This document shows positions 1 to 12,895 of a DNA stretch of 64,000 bases, piece by piece. The translations under genes and the position numbers were made by a program. How positions within the stretch are numbered: position 1 is the stretch's first letter; every line of letters begins with the position of its first letter. Source of the DNA: Onchidella celtica (taxonomy: Eukaryota > Mollusca > Gastropoda > Systellommatophora > Onchidiidae); NCBI GenBank assembly GCA_963931925.1, contig OZ007579.1:50866619-50930618 (forward strand), in the 5' to 3' direction. The notes beneath the pieces are model-generated. The model did no database searches. It worked only from the letters and a program-made list of their open reading frames with translations, and was not told where the DNA came from.

Positions 1-1057
1 GATGTTATTGAGTACACTGTCGCCTGTTATTACACAGTTCTCTAGAGACAAAAATGATGCATTCTTCTAAGAAACTCACTGGGACAATCCAGGCTTTACC
101 TGAATGAACGCACCCATCTAGCCGTATCCCGACTCCATTCATATTTTTATCATCCAAACTGTATTATGTTGAAACTGTATATCCTTATAGCCAAGCTGAG
201 TTCACTTGCTAGGACCCCATCCTAGTTGTCTCTACTATGAAATACGGGAAACGGTAAGAAAAGAAAAAAAAGGGACGCTTACCGGCAAAAACTTGAAAAT
301 ACGGGCCGTTTTTCCGTGTCTATCTAGAAACAATCCCAAGAAAAATCAGCCTGACCTGAAGAAGGAAGAATACAATGTGGAGTGCCAAGTTGCCAAATCA
401 GCTGAAACTAGGGCCCGTGGACACGTGACACCGGCGGCAATCTACAAGTGGGCTGGCCCAAAGACATGCGTATCTCAACAGGCATGTACAAGTACAATCA
501 ATGCTGTAATCAGCCAACTAAAGTGGCGCAGAAAGACAAAAATCTATTCATATCAACATAATGCCCTATTTTTAAAAAACGTATTAACGAAACGGAAAAG
601 GCGGCCATGGAATGACTATCTCAATGTCTGAGAGTCAATTATGGATGGCCCTTATCTTATTCCTTTTCGCTTTTTTAATGGCTGCGAACCATGGTCGCAT
701 TTCTGTCACAAACTAGCGGTTTTCTGGCGAGAGAAGGGAACATTAGAATAAAGGAAATATGATTTAAGTGAAGTTAAGGGTATCAAAAACAAACTCTCCG
801 TCCTTGTTCTTCTCGTTTTTCACTACAGCGCCTGCCCTAAGGCAGCCCGTTTTTAGGGCTAAAACAGCCCTTTTTAGGGCTCAGGGAGAAGAAGAAGATG
901 CCAGATCAGGAAAACAAGAAAAAAATGAAACCAACCTGCAATCAAAAGCAACAAAAAAGACGACACCGACGCCCACGGCACTGCACCTCCTTGAAGACCT
1001 CGAGAGCAGTCGTTACATCGTAAAACTCCAAGTTTACAAACTTCACACGCTAGGGCA
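1..1057. other. Intergenic, no gene recognised
   Basis: Only short reading frames without family resemblance occur here, the longest being 141 codons at 206-631. It is lysine-rich, lacks a recognisable domain, and no splice-site context supports it. I see no RNA gene or repeat structure. Confidence 0.6.
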
Positions 1058-1099
1058 TGCAAACGCATAGATATAGTGTACTATATCTATGTGCAAACG
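1058..1099. repeat. Perfect 26-bp palindrome with 8-bp direct flanks
   Basis: Two 12-base arms (CATAGATATAGT at 1066-1077 and its exact reverse complement at 1080-1091) are separated by GT. They are flanked immediately by the identical octamer TGCAAACG at 1058-1065 and 1092-1099. An 8-bp duplication around inverted ends is the signature of hAT-type transposition, so this may be two fused terminal repeats left after an almost complete internal deletion. The arms do not match a terminus I recognise. Confidence 0.7.
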
Positions 1100-1620
1100 T
1101 GGCATGAGCGGTAGGGGCTTGACACATACAAAACTACGCCTTGTGCCATGGCATGATGTTTGGGTGCGCTGCCACCTTCTAACGTTGTACTGTCGATCAG
1201 CTGGGCCTAAAGCGCCAATGTAAATAATGACATTTTACATAAGAACGACTTGTAGCACGCACTGGTGAACACCACCAACCACCAACCTAGATCGGTCAAC
1301 GTGACCACTGGCCCGGCGGTTATTTGCATGGGAACTCAAGCATGATAATTATTCTGAAAACAATAATGTTAAAGACTCCCTTGCCTGCCTTAGAGAGACA
1401 ACATAACATTATTTGAACTTCACCTACCGCTGGGAGCTATAGCGCGCTGAGACCAGTTTGTTCCCCGTTGTATTTGACGTAGACTTTCACTTCTTTTCAA
1501 TCAACTTGCGAGATAGGCTTGTTTCGGTCTTAGTGGAGCAGTAAGTCCAGTAAAACTCTAGTTCACATCCCACACTAATAGCAAAGGTAAAACTGGCTTG
1601 ACTCGGTGACTTGGCACCTT

Positions 1621-1979
1621 GAGGGACACGGTGGTCTAGGGGTAGGGTGCTCGCCTCTCATGCCGAAGGTACCGAGTTCGACCCCCGGTCGGTGCAGGCA
1701 AGTTGGAATTTTGGAATTTTTCTAATATTTTCCTGACCTTGATCCTTTGGTGGGTAGGATCGAGCATCTAGTCTTCTCGGATAAGGATGAAAAACTCGGA
1801 GGGCCCGTGTGCACGTTGCACAGGTTAAAGATACCTTGACAGTGTGAAATCGTGAAGAGCAGGCCGTACAAGCCCCCTGCCATGGCAAAATTCTAAAAAA
1901 ACTTGTCCCTACCACAGCAAGAAAAATTGAGGTGTAAATGCCAAGGGCAGCGAACCTCCTAAAATAAAGACCTAAACAG
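1621..1979 (+). mobile_element. tRNA-derived SINE with 13-bp target duplication
   Basis: The left end is tRNA-like: a box A region (GGTGGTCTAGGGGTAGGGTG, about 1630-1649) and a box B (GAGTTCGACCCCCGG, about 1674-1688). A tRNA-unrelated body follows, including a CGTGTGCACGTTG block near 1808 that recurs in the copy at 15463. The sequence GACTTGGCACCTT occurs at 1608-1620 and 1980-1992, directly flanking the element as a 13-bp target site duplication. Such duplications are made by LINE-assisted retrotransposition. The tRNA of origin cannot be fixed by eye; Glu- or Gly-type tRNAs look closest. It has no coding capacity. Confidence 0.85.
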
Positions 1980-1992
1980 GACTTGGCACCTT

Positions 1993-4968
1993 AAATGACA
2001 ACACACCAAACGAAGTCACCCAGACAGCAATCCGACCAAGAGGACTAACGTCAAATTTGCACATTGGAATGACATCGCCCCCAGATCTGTTTCATGTAAG
2101 GAATCCGCCCTGCGGCAATTCTACCAACCCTACAGAAATCCTATACAAATCTACGTCAGACTGACGTACGGATGCTAAGTGGGCATAGTTTTCAAAGGAA
2201 CTGTTGCACAAGATACAGAATACACATACTTACTTCGACTCACTGAGCCCGTAGGTCTGAGAACCACTAGACTGGGAGAATAGGTGTCAAACTCGGAAAG
2301 GTCAGAACAGCTAATGTTTAATGTCAGTGTAGTCTTGACCGGTGATTCGCTCCTTTCCTGACCAAACACTACACACGTGCTGTGGCTGCTGTCTGGCCGA
2401 TATAATAATTATCATTATCCCGCTCTGACCTTAATCCAACCTGAGGGAAAAATGTCTGAACATTTCCTACTGTCACACGCAGCAAACCAGGAACGTGACT
2501 TCCGTATCTGACAGCTGCGTCAGCTTTATCTGTTAGCTGTTGTGTCACTCGTGTTACCGACACGCCTTCTCACTATTCCATAGAGGGCCAGTATTTCTTA
2601 ACAAGGCCATCGGTTCTGAAATCTGAACACGCAATATTTGGCAAGCTCCTGTATTAGTAACCAGAAAGGCCCCCAAAGTTTCAGTCGCAGTTTCTGTGAG
2701 GTTTTGTTTTTCGTGCCAGTCGGACGGACAAGGGGTGGGGGCGAGAAAGAGGAGAACTATTTTTAAAGTTTTAAAATGATACGCTATCGGAACTTGTCGT
2801 TGAACGTTGGACGCTGTCATCTCCTACAATTTCGCTTTGGGAAAAATGTGTGTGTTGAGAAGAAGAAGTGTGTTTTGACGTACTCTTGGCATGAATTGGG
2901 GAATGAGTGGGGAGGGGGGGGGGAGGAGACAAAGAAAGAGACACACAGACATCCAGGTGCATAGAAAGAGAGAGAGAGTGAGGGGTGAGGGAACTCATCT
3001 CAAGAGTAGAGAGAGAGATAAAGGAGAGAGAGATAAAGGGAGAGAGAGAGTGGTACACTGTACAGAGAAAGAAAGAGAGACAGGGGGTGGGGGGGGGGGG
3101 GGAGGGAGAACAAGGACAGTTGGATCAAATCAAGCGAAAGTGAAACTGTATTTAATAAAGATCATTTACTTATGAGCCATGCCCAAAGAGATACTTGTAT
3201 TATAGTAGCTCTATGGTCATGCCACACACACCGCTGTCTTCCAATTCCTTATGCATGCCACAAAGCCAGCAGCAGCATAGTCCCTGCTTGGGTCCACCAG
3301 CTTACTGCCAATGCCATACTTCCACATTCACCCGCTCGCTCTACTTTCAACACTTCGGTTGATTACTATACCAAGGAGCTTGCCACAACCAAACTGGGAC
3401 AAAAGCACGTATACGCCCTTTCAGCACTACAGGTTGCTATCACTACTTTCAACACTTCAACCAATGACCTCCCCCCCCCCCCCCCCCCCCCCAAAGCTTT
3501 TCCCTCCCCTATCAGTGCTGGTACATAACGTTACGCCCAATCATCAGATAGCACGTACAATGTACTAGACTGCCTCTGTCAGCAGTTTCTGACCACGATC
3601 GCACCACAAATGAACTATGCAGTCGTTCGTTCATTAACCTTTGTACAGTGTCCAAAACCTCCATTTCAATCGGTACTTGAGTACCGTGACAAAGTTGGCT
3701 ACATCATTGTACATAGCTAATTATACTACTTGTGAAAACAGGTAGGTCAATAAATAAACAGAATGAATGAAGGAAGGAATGAAGGAATGAATGAATGAAT
3801 GAATAAATGAATGAATGAATGATGTCTAAATGAAAATGAATGAATGAATGAATGAATGAATGATGTCTAAATGAATGAATGAATGAATGAATGATGGCTG
3901 ACTGATTGACTGCATGAAAGAACATTAATTTCTGTCACCATACCATTATGGAGCTAGAGTGCGAACACACAAGCACCTAAAACTTCCTAACTACATGACA
4001 AAAAAATAACGAAACGTTTGTGAATGACCTCAATTTCCGGGGATAGATTAATGACGTGGATACACATCCATTTGACACAACATTGACTGACAATAATTTT
4101 ATTTTTTCTGAGCCGCAAAAACAAAAAAAAGACGAAATTTCGTTCTTGGCCTCTCTTTTCACATTGTGAGGGACAAATATGAACAAATGTCACAAAATGT
4201 GCAAGTTCGCTTGCATGAGGCTGTTGTTATACATAATAATACAGTATACATATTTTCTTCTCAATTACATGCGAGTCAATAATGAACATACTGATTTGTG
4301 CAGTGACACGTGGCAATGGTAAATTCAATACACAGTCATGTATACGCCAAATGCTCTCGTTCACAAAACTGCTGGGGGTACGCTGCCTGGTCGTGAGATA
4401 ACGAAAATCCTTGGTCACGAACACTGATAACACAGTAGACAGGAAAGTATATCTTCCTTACAATATCGATCACTGCCTGATGATAGATCAATCAATGATT
4501 GTCTTCCAAGGTGTCAAACATTCCTAGGCTTAAAAAAAAAACAACGAACAGTGGCCTTTTTACTTTTTTTTTTTTTTTTAATTTTCTACAGTACTGAGAT
4601 AAACGCCAGAGGAGAAGTCGACTGACTGTAGCGATGCGTTGACAAAACACGCTATATGCCTGCAAACAAACAAGCAAGCAAGTAAATCTGTCACTGTCAG
4701 ACTTCACTAATCAAACTGCATTCTGATTCTGATTCACAGAAAACCTCAGGGAGGAGTACCAGCCGAGTTACACAACTTTAGTCGGACACATATTTCATGT
4801 TCTGGGTGTTCATCGCCGAGCCGCACATTTACTATAAAAACATCCATCTAGAGGACTAACTCACCAGGGAGCGCTCACGGCCGCTTTACAGTCGCGTTCT
4901 CTCAGTATCCTTATTAAAGTGACTCAAATGGAACTCCTTTCAAATCTCATACAACTACCATTCCATTC
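1993..4968. other. Intergenic with low-complexity DNA
   Basis: No gene is supported. The stretch contains a GA-rich block at about 2963-3112 with a poly(G) run, a poly(C) run at about 3471-3492, and a (GAAT)n tract at about 3763-3895. Apparent open frames over these blocks are products of composition. Confidence 0.6.
3763..3895. repeat. (GAAT)n imperfect microsatellite
   Basis: Tetranucleotide GAAT/AATG repeats are interrupted twice by the same short insert, ATGATGTCTAAATG. This suggests that a block of the tract was itself duplicated. Confidence 0.85.
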
Positions 4969-4970
4969 TA

Positions 4971-5237
4971 CAGGGTGTCCCTGAAGTCTGGACATAGAGG
5001 AAATCGCATTAACTAGTATAGACTATATTTTTGTTTACCTCCACGTATTAAATATGGCAGTTTGAAGTTCATGCATCGAGTTCAGGTGAATCTTGTAAAG
5101 CGCAAGGATCTTTGCTTCACAAATGGTGAAAATCATATTGAGCATGTTATTTGATAATATTCCAATACTGTTGAATATTTTACTTGTACTTGAACATATA
5201 CATTTAGCGGATGTGTCCAGACTTTAGGGACACCCAG
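4971..5237 (+). mobile_element. Deleted Tc1/mariner-type element, copy 1
   Basis: The left end CAGGGTGTCCCTGAAGTCTG and the reverse complement of the right end match at 23 of the first 26 bases. TA precedes the left end, as expected for Tc1/mariner targets; the right TA is not preserved. The interior keeps only the last part of a transposase frame (5068-5154). It is related to the better preserved copy at 21954-22401. Confidence 0.75.
5068..5154 (+). pseudogene. Transposase C-terminal remnant (Tc1/mariner type)
   Basis: Twenty-eight codons from TTC at 5068 to a TGA stop at 5152-5154 align without gaps to the end of the transposase remnant at 22028-22327. Shared features include an HRV segment, a KR pair, a cysteine and a GNH/ENH-x-E block. 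No upstream part of the transposase is present, so it cannot be functional. Confidence 0.65.
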
Positions 5238-8200
5238 TCCATGTATACAAAATACAAAAATACAATATCATTCCCCGGCATCAAACACATTCTCAACAGC
5301 CCTGGTTATAAACAAAGGGAAACAAAATCACCGTCTCTATAACATAAATTACAATTTAAATTTGCCCCCCCCCCTCCCCCCCAAAAAAAACAACTTACCC
5401 AATGTACTGTGTTGCGTCTCTCCTTAAACAGCTTCAGGTAGGGCCTCCTTCTGTCCTATCGTTTTGTTACATTCTGTCTGTCGCCTTGCTTTATCTTCGC
5501 ACAATGTGACCGTTACAGTGTCCACGTGATTTCTTCAAACTCAAACTCTCACCACAGAGATGTTACCTTATGATCACGCAAGTGTAATGGCGGTCTTGTT
5601 ATGCCCGGACGAAATAAATCAGCCTCTGTCCTTCCCGAACATCTAGGGACGCATTTCATTTCCCTCTTTGAATTTCCCCCCGCAAAGAATACACGTGTGG
5701 GCTGTCCCGCTTATGGGAAAACCCCGACTCAACCATAGGGAAAACCCGATTATGTCTGGCGCTAGCTTGGGTGGGTGACCTAATTATGTTCTCAAATCTA
5801 TGTTATCATCAGCCTGAACAATTTCTTATCACCCCCCCTCACCCCCTACCTGCACCACCCCCACCCCCGGGCTACTTGGCATTAAGCCGCAGGCTATTAC
5901 CAACCCGATTCTTTCTACAGCATAACGAATCCTCTTATCCACGACTACCCCTGTCAATTTCTTCCCTAACTCTATCAGAAACACTGAGCCGCTGACAGGA
6001 TATGCCCAGACTGACCTAACGCGTCCCAAAGTGGCATTAGATAACGCAATGCTATAAATAGAAATTATGACTTCGTAATAATTAGGCTACATTATGAAAT
6101 CACCAAACTCGACAGACTTTAGCTGGGAAAAGCAAGAGAATTCGGGCGTTGACATCACCCTTTCTGCATCAATATCTAACAATATCTAACTGTCTCAGCA
6201 TCAACATATTGTAACATAAGCATCTTTCTGGATTGCCAATACTTTTCACTTTTCTACCTGATTCGTGCACTGAAGTGGTACAAAGAGAACAATAAAGCTC
6301 AGTGGGAATCTCATCAGAATCTCATCAGAATCTCATCAGAATCTCATCAGAATCTCATCAGAATCTCATCAGAATCTCATCAGAATCTCATCAGAATCTC
6401 ATCAGAATCTCATCAGAATCTGATCAGAATCTCATCAGAATCTCATCAGAATCTCATCAGAATCTCATCAGAATCTGATCAGAATCGAGTTAAGACTGTT
6501 TATTCAGGGGAGAGACAGTCTAAAGACACAGAGAGAGAGAAAGAGAGAGAGAGGGGCAGACAGAAAGAGAGGGGGGGACAGCGAAAGAGAGGGAAAGACA
6601 GAGCGAAAGAGGCAGACTGACAGACAGACAGCGACTGAGGGACAGACAGACAGAGAGAAGTAGAGACAAAGACAGAGAGAGAGAGTGTGTGTATATACAA
6701 TTAATTACTTACAAAATCCTCCCAACAAGAAACTATATAATTATCCTCATGTGGAAAATCCCACAGCTGCAGGCATCAGAAACAACATTGTGAAGACTGG
6801 ACGTTCACCACCACTACCAGAACACATTGAAGGGAAACCTCCCGGCCAAGCCTACCAGTAGCCAAACCTTGTGCCCTGTATCTGACGCATTGCATGGTGT
6901 GGGCTAGTAACTTCCTGGGTGGGTAATCTGACTTGCATAAGTGGTCAGCTGACTGGCCAAGCGAAACACGGAGATAAACAAATCTCACTGATTCTCATAT
7001 TTTCTCTACAGTGAACACTCTGAACATAGAGCGAACCTTGATACATGTAGGCCTATTATACTGGTTTGTATTGTATCCATGAATTTAAGTGTGGTCAAAT
7101 TCCATGTTCGTTGGAAACTGAGATAAACTTAAAAGCGTGTACGGTAATTTCCAGTCTTTCGATGGGATAAAGATCCAGTTCTCTCGTGACAGAGTGAATA
7201 TAAAGTGAACGAGTTATTTCATGCCTTTTCTTTGTGACAGCTAGCATGCTACTTCAATCAAAGATGAAGAAATATTTGAACTCACTTTCGTCAACAACAA
7301 TGAAACTGGAGTCTGACCGTTCGTTATTTCATGGGCACATATTACATTCAAAGTACAAAGACATAATTATCTGTTGTCTGTCTTTTGTTGTTGTTGTTGA
7401 TTTTTTTTTGGGGGGGGGGGGTGTGTGTGTGTGTGGACATTCCTAGATCAAAAAAAACAAACAAGAAACCGCGCTAGCACACAACAATCGTGCACGGCAG
7501 AGTCCTGATATTTCTATCAAATTGTAAGAACACCCAGGAAATGTCATCTCCTGCAATGCCAAGAACTGCTGGCTGTAACACTATTTCTCTAGCGAGAACA
7601 TATCCAAAAAGTTAGACAATGTAATGCTTTCAGGGATGGGATCGTCTGCCAAAAATCTGAGACCTGCCACTGCCACTTGCACTATGCCCAGCAGTGATTT
7701 TTTTCTGCGCATGACAATCTACGCCTTAGTGACCTCAGCTTAACCCTGGACTGAAGGGGTAGGGCATTGAGCTCTGTAGGTTCAATGAAACATTCCCTAC
7801 ACGCAAAGTCACCATGTACCTTCTCAACAAATGCGATGATTCTTAATTGGCAACAATATGTGAATTTTTCCTTCTGTTTCTCTCTTTGTTAATGCGTGGG
7901 CTGGGCCCCATCCGAAAGCCACCCACACCACCCGTATTCTCCCACTAGTGGACACTTCTGACGTGAAATGGAGAAAAACAAAAAAAGAAAAAAAAAAAAT
8001 AATGTAGTCTCCAAGAACAAAATATCTACAGGAGACAAAAAAAAACAAAAAACAATAAAATGTTGCATCCCTTTCTATTCTTTGTTAAATTTCCCTTTTG
8101 TAACGACCACAAGAGGCTTTGATTCATACAGTTTCAGTATGAGTTTATCGGTGCGTCGGCACGGTGATGCCCCTTTTACGTCTTTCACGGTTTTTCCCTT

Positions 8201-8424
8201 AACTTACCTTCGGCCAGTTCTCAGTTAGTTTTCAGCTTTCGCATTTTCATAATTAAGATCAAACAAAAGTGAAAGTGAAAATTTACCAGGAAAAGGCCCG
8301 CATTGTAAAGTACAGGAACGTCTAAAGATCTGTAACATGAAGTTTGTAAAATTATGATAAAATATAATAAAATCTGTTCATTCAATCGCACAGAATTTTT
8401 TTTATGAACCAGACTGGTCATTAA
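5238..8424. other. Intergenic with simple repeats
   Basis: No gene is supported. Apart from the 11-bp minisatellite listed separately, the stretch has a GA/CAGA-rich block (about 6528-6690), a G run followed by (GT)n at about 7410-7435, and A-rich tracts near 7978-8058. The remaining unique sequence shows nothing I recognise. Confidence 0.6.
6307..6482. repeat. 11-bp minisatellite, 16 copies
   Basis: The unit AATCTCATCAG is repeated head to tail 16 times, exactly 176 bp. Two units carry the variant AATCTGATCAG: one in the middle and one at the right end. Confidence 0.95.
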
Positions 8425-8430
8425 AGAATA

Positions 8431-8857
8431 CAAGGTTCATACAAAGTCTTGAAAACTAATTTTAAGGACTTTTTAAGGACTTCCTAAGGACTCACAGTAA
8501 ACAAATTAAGGACCTGTGTGCATGTGACCAAGAACTACCACATGTACGCAGCACTCAAAAGGAATTCAGGCCTATCCATGTGCAAGAAACATTACAACTA
8601 TACAAATGGCGTGCAGCTCTCATCGAAACAGGATAAATTCACCCTGAAAAGTTCAGTTATTTCAAAGTACCAATTATCCAGTGTGCAACTGGAAGATCTG
8701 AATCTCAAATGTTTCAACTGAAACACAAATTTTTAATTTTAAGGACTTTTTAAGGACTTGGACATCATTTTCAGAATTTAAGAACTTTTTGAGTACTTTC
8801 TTTTCCTTTATGAAAACTAAGGACTTTAAGGAATTTTAAGGACCTGTGTGAACCCTG
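8431..8857. mobile_element. hAT-like miniature element, copy 1
   Basis: The left end reads CAAGGTTCATAC and the right end GTGTGAACCCTG, which are imperfect inverted repeats. Both subterminal regions carry TTTTAAGGACTTTTTAAGGA motifs. AGAATA occurs immediately outside both ends (8425-8430 and 8858-8863), a probable truncated or mutated target duplication. A second copy is at 20152-20523. The CAGGGTTC-type terminus suggests hAT; there is no transposase. Confidence 0.65.
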
Positions 8858-8863
8858 AGAATA

Positions 8864-11800
8864 GAGCACATTCTCACCGTAAATTTGATCTGGATAGGCT
8901 TATACAGTCTTTTTCTGTAACTTGGCAGATTTCTCGCCCATCATGAATGTTTAAGATTATTATTGTCGGCACATTATGTTGTGTTACCGGGAACACGCCC
9001 ACAAATCTGGGTCACAGACGGTTCAACTACTTAATAAGGCGCAACAAATCAGCCGCTTTATTAAGCTCAAAGCAACAGTTACTATATTACAGTGAACGGT
9101 TATTGAGTTGTCACGAAGTGACAATGTACACTACAGTCACGGCGCACCCTTACAACGAAAACGGGTCATCTGGCACCTGACTTTAAGTACACGGTACTGT
9201 TTCCTTCAATTTATGGGCGTGAATTATTTTACGATGTATTATTCCATTGTGTGATTTGCTTGAGACACCTTGCTTCCGTGAACAAAAACGAATCTTCATT
9301 GGATGCCAAATGCTGGTAGCTTAAAAAAAAGAGGGGGGGGGGGGGGGATTCAATGGTGACTTTAACTTTTCACAACAGTACTGTGTAGTACTGCACTTCT
9401 CAGACATTCCGCCCATAAACTTTCCCTGTTTATGCAATGTTGGTTTAATTTTTCAGACGGCTTGTTGCAACAGTGAAATGCAGTGGCACCCACCCCTACA
9501 GAAAGACAGAACCAAAAATTGATACGCCTTTGGTCATTTTACCATGTACACAAAACGTAAACGGCATATAAATTATAAACTGAAATTCCATGTTAGACGC
9601 ACCTTCAATTATTGATTCAGAGCTAACATTGATTTTATCGTTATTTTAGTATGATTAGCAATAAGTTATCAAAAAGACCATTATCACACAGAACTAAATC
9701 GCTCTCATTTACATACCCCTGTACGTACTTTCAACATGGTTCAGCACTGTGTTCCAATTCAACTGACCTCGTTGTTGTTTTTTTTCCTCAGATCTCGGAT
9801 TACGGCACTGACCAATGAACAGGCATCAAAGTGGCAACAGCTCTACCGCTATGATTTGGAACATAGGAGCGTCCAGTACTTCCTCTTAATGCCATTGATT
9901 CTAGAAAAGAGCTTAAGCATTGTTTGAATTCCGATGCCACAATATTAGTACATTAATGACGCATGTTAAAGCACCCCATAGCTTGAGCTGGCTGGGATTT
10001 TGGTAGCTTTCAAAACTGACGCGACTTGCTTTGATGTCTACCGCGCCGGATTACCGACCGGAAATGGAAAGAAAACAATGGATGCTAAAACTGAAATACC
10101 TGGCATCTCTCTATGGCCTTCTCTATTTCCACCAGAATTATTGGCACACATGTGAAGAGTCAAAATATAAAAACAGAAAATGCAGAAATGCAAGGGAGTA
10201 GGCGCCTGAGACAGAGACACACACGCACAGAGAGAAACAGATAGACAGACAGACAGAAGCAGACGGACTGACAGACAGACAAATAGACACGGACAGACAG
10301 ACAGAGACAGACAGATAGACAGACAGCCAGATACACAAACAGACAGAGAAAGAGAGATACAAATGAGACAGAAAAAGAGAGACAGATGCAAAGGAGACGC
10401 AGAGAGAGTGAGAGAGAAGCCAAGGAGAGAGAACGAAAGAAAGAGAGAGAGGGGCGCAAGGGAGACAGAGAGAAAGAGGAAGAGAGATGCAAAAAATACA
10501 AAAGCAGGGTGGGGGGGGGGGGGCAGTGAGACAGAGAGAGATGGAAAGGAGGCAGAGAGAGAGAAAGAGATAATGCATAGGAGACCGAGAGTCTTAGAGA
10601 GAGAGGGGGGCACAGAGACACAGAGAGAGAGAGAGAGAAAGACAGAGAGGCAGAGAGAGAGAGAAAGAGAGACAGAGAGAGAAATACAGAGGAGACAGAG
10701 ACGCCATCTTCAGAAAGTACGATGTTAAACTGCCCAAGCTGACACAAAGTCATAACTAACTTTGACAAGGATCACAGCACTTCCATTAGGCCTAACTGAC
10801 CTCTCTACTAATTACACGGGCTTCGGCCTCAAAGTTATACTCAGATGTCCAGACTACTTCTCCGTGAAGACTGGTAATAACATACTGTAATGATGATGAT
10901 TGGGTATCGAGTGAGAGAACCGATGATGCCACTGTCATGACATTCATCTTTTTGCACTTACGCGACCAATCTCTCATACACTGATGGATGTGCTGGGCTC
11001 CAAAAATTCACGTCTGGACTCGCAGCTAAGTACTGGTATTGGTTTTACTTTTACATTCTACATTTTCTTTTTACTTGTTCAGTTGTTTTGTTGCTTCAAT
11101 TTTCTTTCCTGTTACATTTCTTTCCCCTTGTCAAAGGTAAATATGCCGAAAGCTTGGGTTGTCTTCCTTTCTCCTTTGTATTTTATTGTGTCGTTTCTGT
11201 ATTATTTCTTAGGCTACATACAATTTGTTCCTTTTGCCATTTATAACATCTTTGTTTTAAATTTGTTCCTTTTGCCATTTATAACATCTTTGTTTTAAGC
11301 CTTGCTGCGTCCCCACAGATTTCCTGTGGTTTTAATAATATTACCAGCGTCTCATACATTTATTTCTCCCTTCTTCCATCCACTTACCCCATCCACCCGT
11401 CAACTCATTCTTCCCTTTGTAATTGTTTATGTTGCTGTCCATCTACCCAAGCCATCTATCAGCTCATCTTACCAACATGTGGACACTTCGATTCATAATG
11501 AATATTCGCTTACGTACAGTCCCGAGAGTAATTTCGAGCATGCCCCATAAATAACTTTATCCCAAACCCAGGCAGATTCACTTCAGAAACAACTTATTCA
11601 TATTAATAAGTCGTGAAAAATGTTCCACTTCCAGTCGAACTTTTACTTCTTCTTCTTCTTCTGCGTTCCCCATCACGGCGGATGTCCAATCTTTACTCCA
11701 ATCCTCTGCAAAAAAAAACAATCCTGGAGATCCCGAGACAATCATTTTCAGTAATGAGTCTCCGTGTTCTTCAAAATGTCAAGACCCAGCAGGAAACAGC

Positions 11801-12568
11801 ACAGATTTAAAAACACAGTAAAAATGCAGGTTAAAATTTTAAAACTATGGGAATTTGGGCACAGACCCATTGAATAATACCTGGAATTTCCAGGAAAAAT
11901 TCCCAGAAATAAGATAATTACAAACGTTTTTAATTGCTTCTGGGTCCATCAGACCCACAACGAAAGGCGAAGGTAAAACAAGACACAGGATGTCCCTTGG
12001 GGGATTAGCTTCCATGCAAACCTGCAGGAGATTCCATCTCTCGCCAGACCTGGTCAGGATTAAGACCCATCCAGTGCCATTTCTGCGGGTTCTGCTAAGT
12101 GCTGTTGTGATCCCTAAATGAAACTGCAGCCGAGAGAATGATGAAATAAGCCTGGGGTATCTCTGCGCTGGCTGCCTGGTCGCCATTGATTTCTCTAAAC
12201 CTGTGTATCGGCACAGTCTTGACATGCATGTTCATTCCTTTTCAAAATCTCTAGTTGTGGTCAAGTTATCCATTTTATCACTACGTCACATTCTTTAACA
12301 GAAAGGACAATCTTAATTCTTTACGGCAGGAATGGCCGTGCCCCAAAGGGGGAAAGGGGGAGGGGGCGGGGTCACAGTAGTAAAGGAGTGTAAAAAAACC
12401 ATTAAAAAAACAAAAAAAGACGAGCATGATAATAAAGGAATCGAATGTGAGCTACACGGCAACCATTATCGTAGTTTGAGTTGTCAATTTTCTCTCTCTC
12501 CTTTTTTTTTTTATCTTTGGTTTTTCAATAGAAACATCCAACAGAACCCACATACTCAGCAATGGAGT
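8864..12568. other. Intergenic with GA/CAGA-rich tract
   Basis: No gene is supported. The block 10207-10706 is a long purine-rich mixture of CAGA and GA repeats. It leaves open frames of about 200 codons on the minus strand that are almost entirely Ser, Leu and Cys. Elsewhere there are T-rich stretches and a short duplicated segment near 11222-11298 (AATTTGTTCCTTTTGCCATT occurs twice). Confidence 0.6.
10207..10706. repeat. GA/CAGA-rich low-complexity block
   Basis: Imperfect (ACAG)n passes into (GA)n with an internal poly(G) run at about 10509-10522. The open frames through it have no domain character and follow from the lack of stops in this composition. Confidence 0.9.
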
Positions 12569-12890
12569 AGCGTCTCCTTTAGGTAATATATACATCTATA
12601 GAGGTTGCTTATTTAGCGTCTCCTTTAGGTAATATATACATCTATAGAGGTTGCTTATTTAGCGTCTCCTTTAGGTAATATATACATCTATAGAGGTTGC
12701 TTATTTAGCGTCTCCTTTAGGTAATATATACATCTATAGAGGTTGCTTATTTAGCGTCTCCTTTACGTAATATATACATCTATAGAGGTTGCTTATTTAG
12801 CGTCTCCTTTACGTAATATATACATCTATAGAGGTTGCTTATTTAGCGTCTCCTTTACGTAATATATACATCTATAGAGGTTGCTTATTT
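12569..12890. repeat. 46-bp minisatellite, exactly seven copies
   Basis: The unit starts AGCGTCTCCTTTAGGTAATA and ends GAGGTTGCTTATTT. The seven copies are otherwise nearly identical. Copies 1-4 read TTAGGTAA and copies 5-7 read TTACGTAA, so the array consists of two blocks of different unit type. A partial unit follows at 12891. Confidence 0.95.
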
Positions 12891-12895
12891 AGCGT

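Noticed and set aside
206-631. 141-codon lysine-rich frame at the left end
   Set aside because: No domain, no splice or promoter context, and no resemblance to a known family.
10038-10768. Minus-strand Leu/Ser-rich frames of about 200 codons resembling membrane proteins
   Set aside because: They read through a GA/CAGA low-complexity block, and three frames are open over the same DNA.
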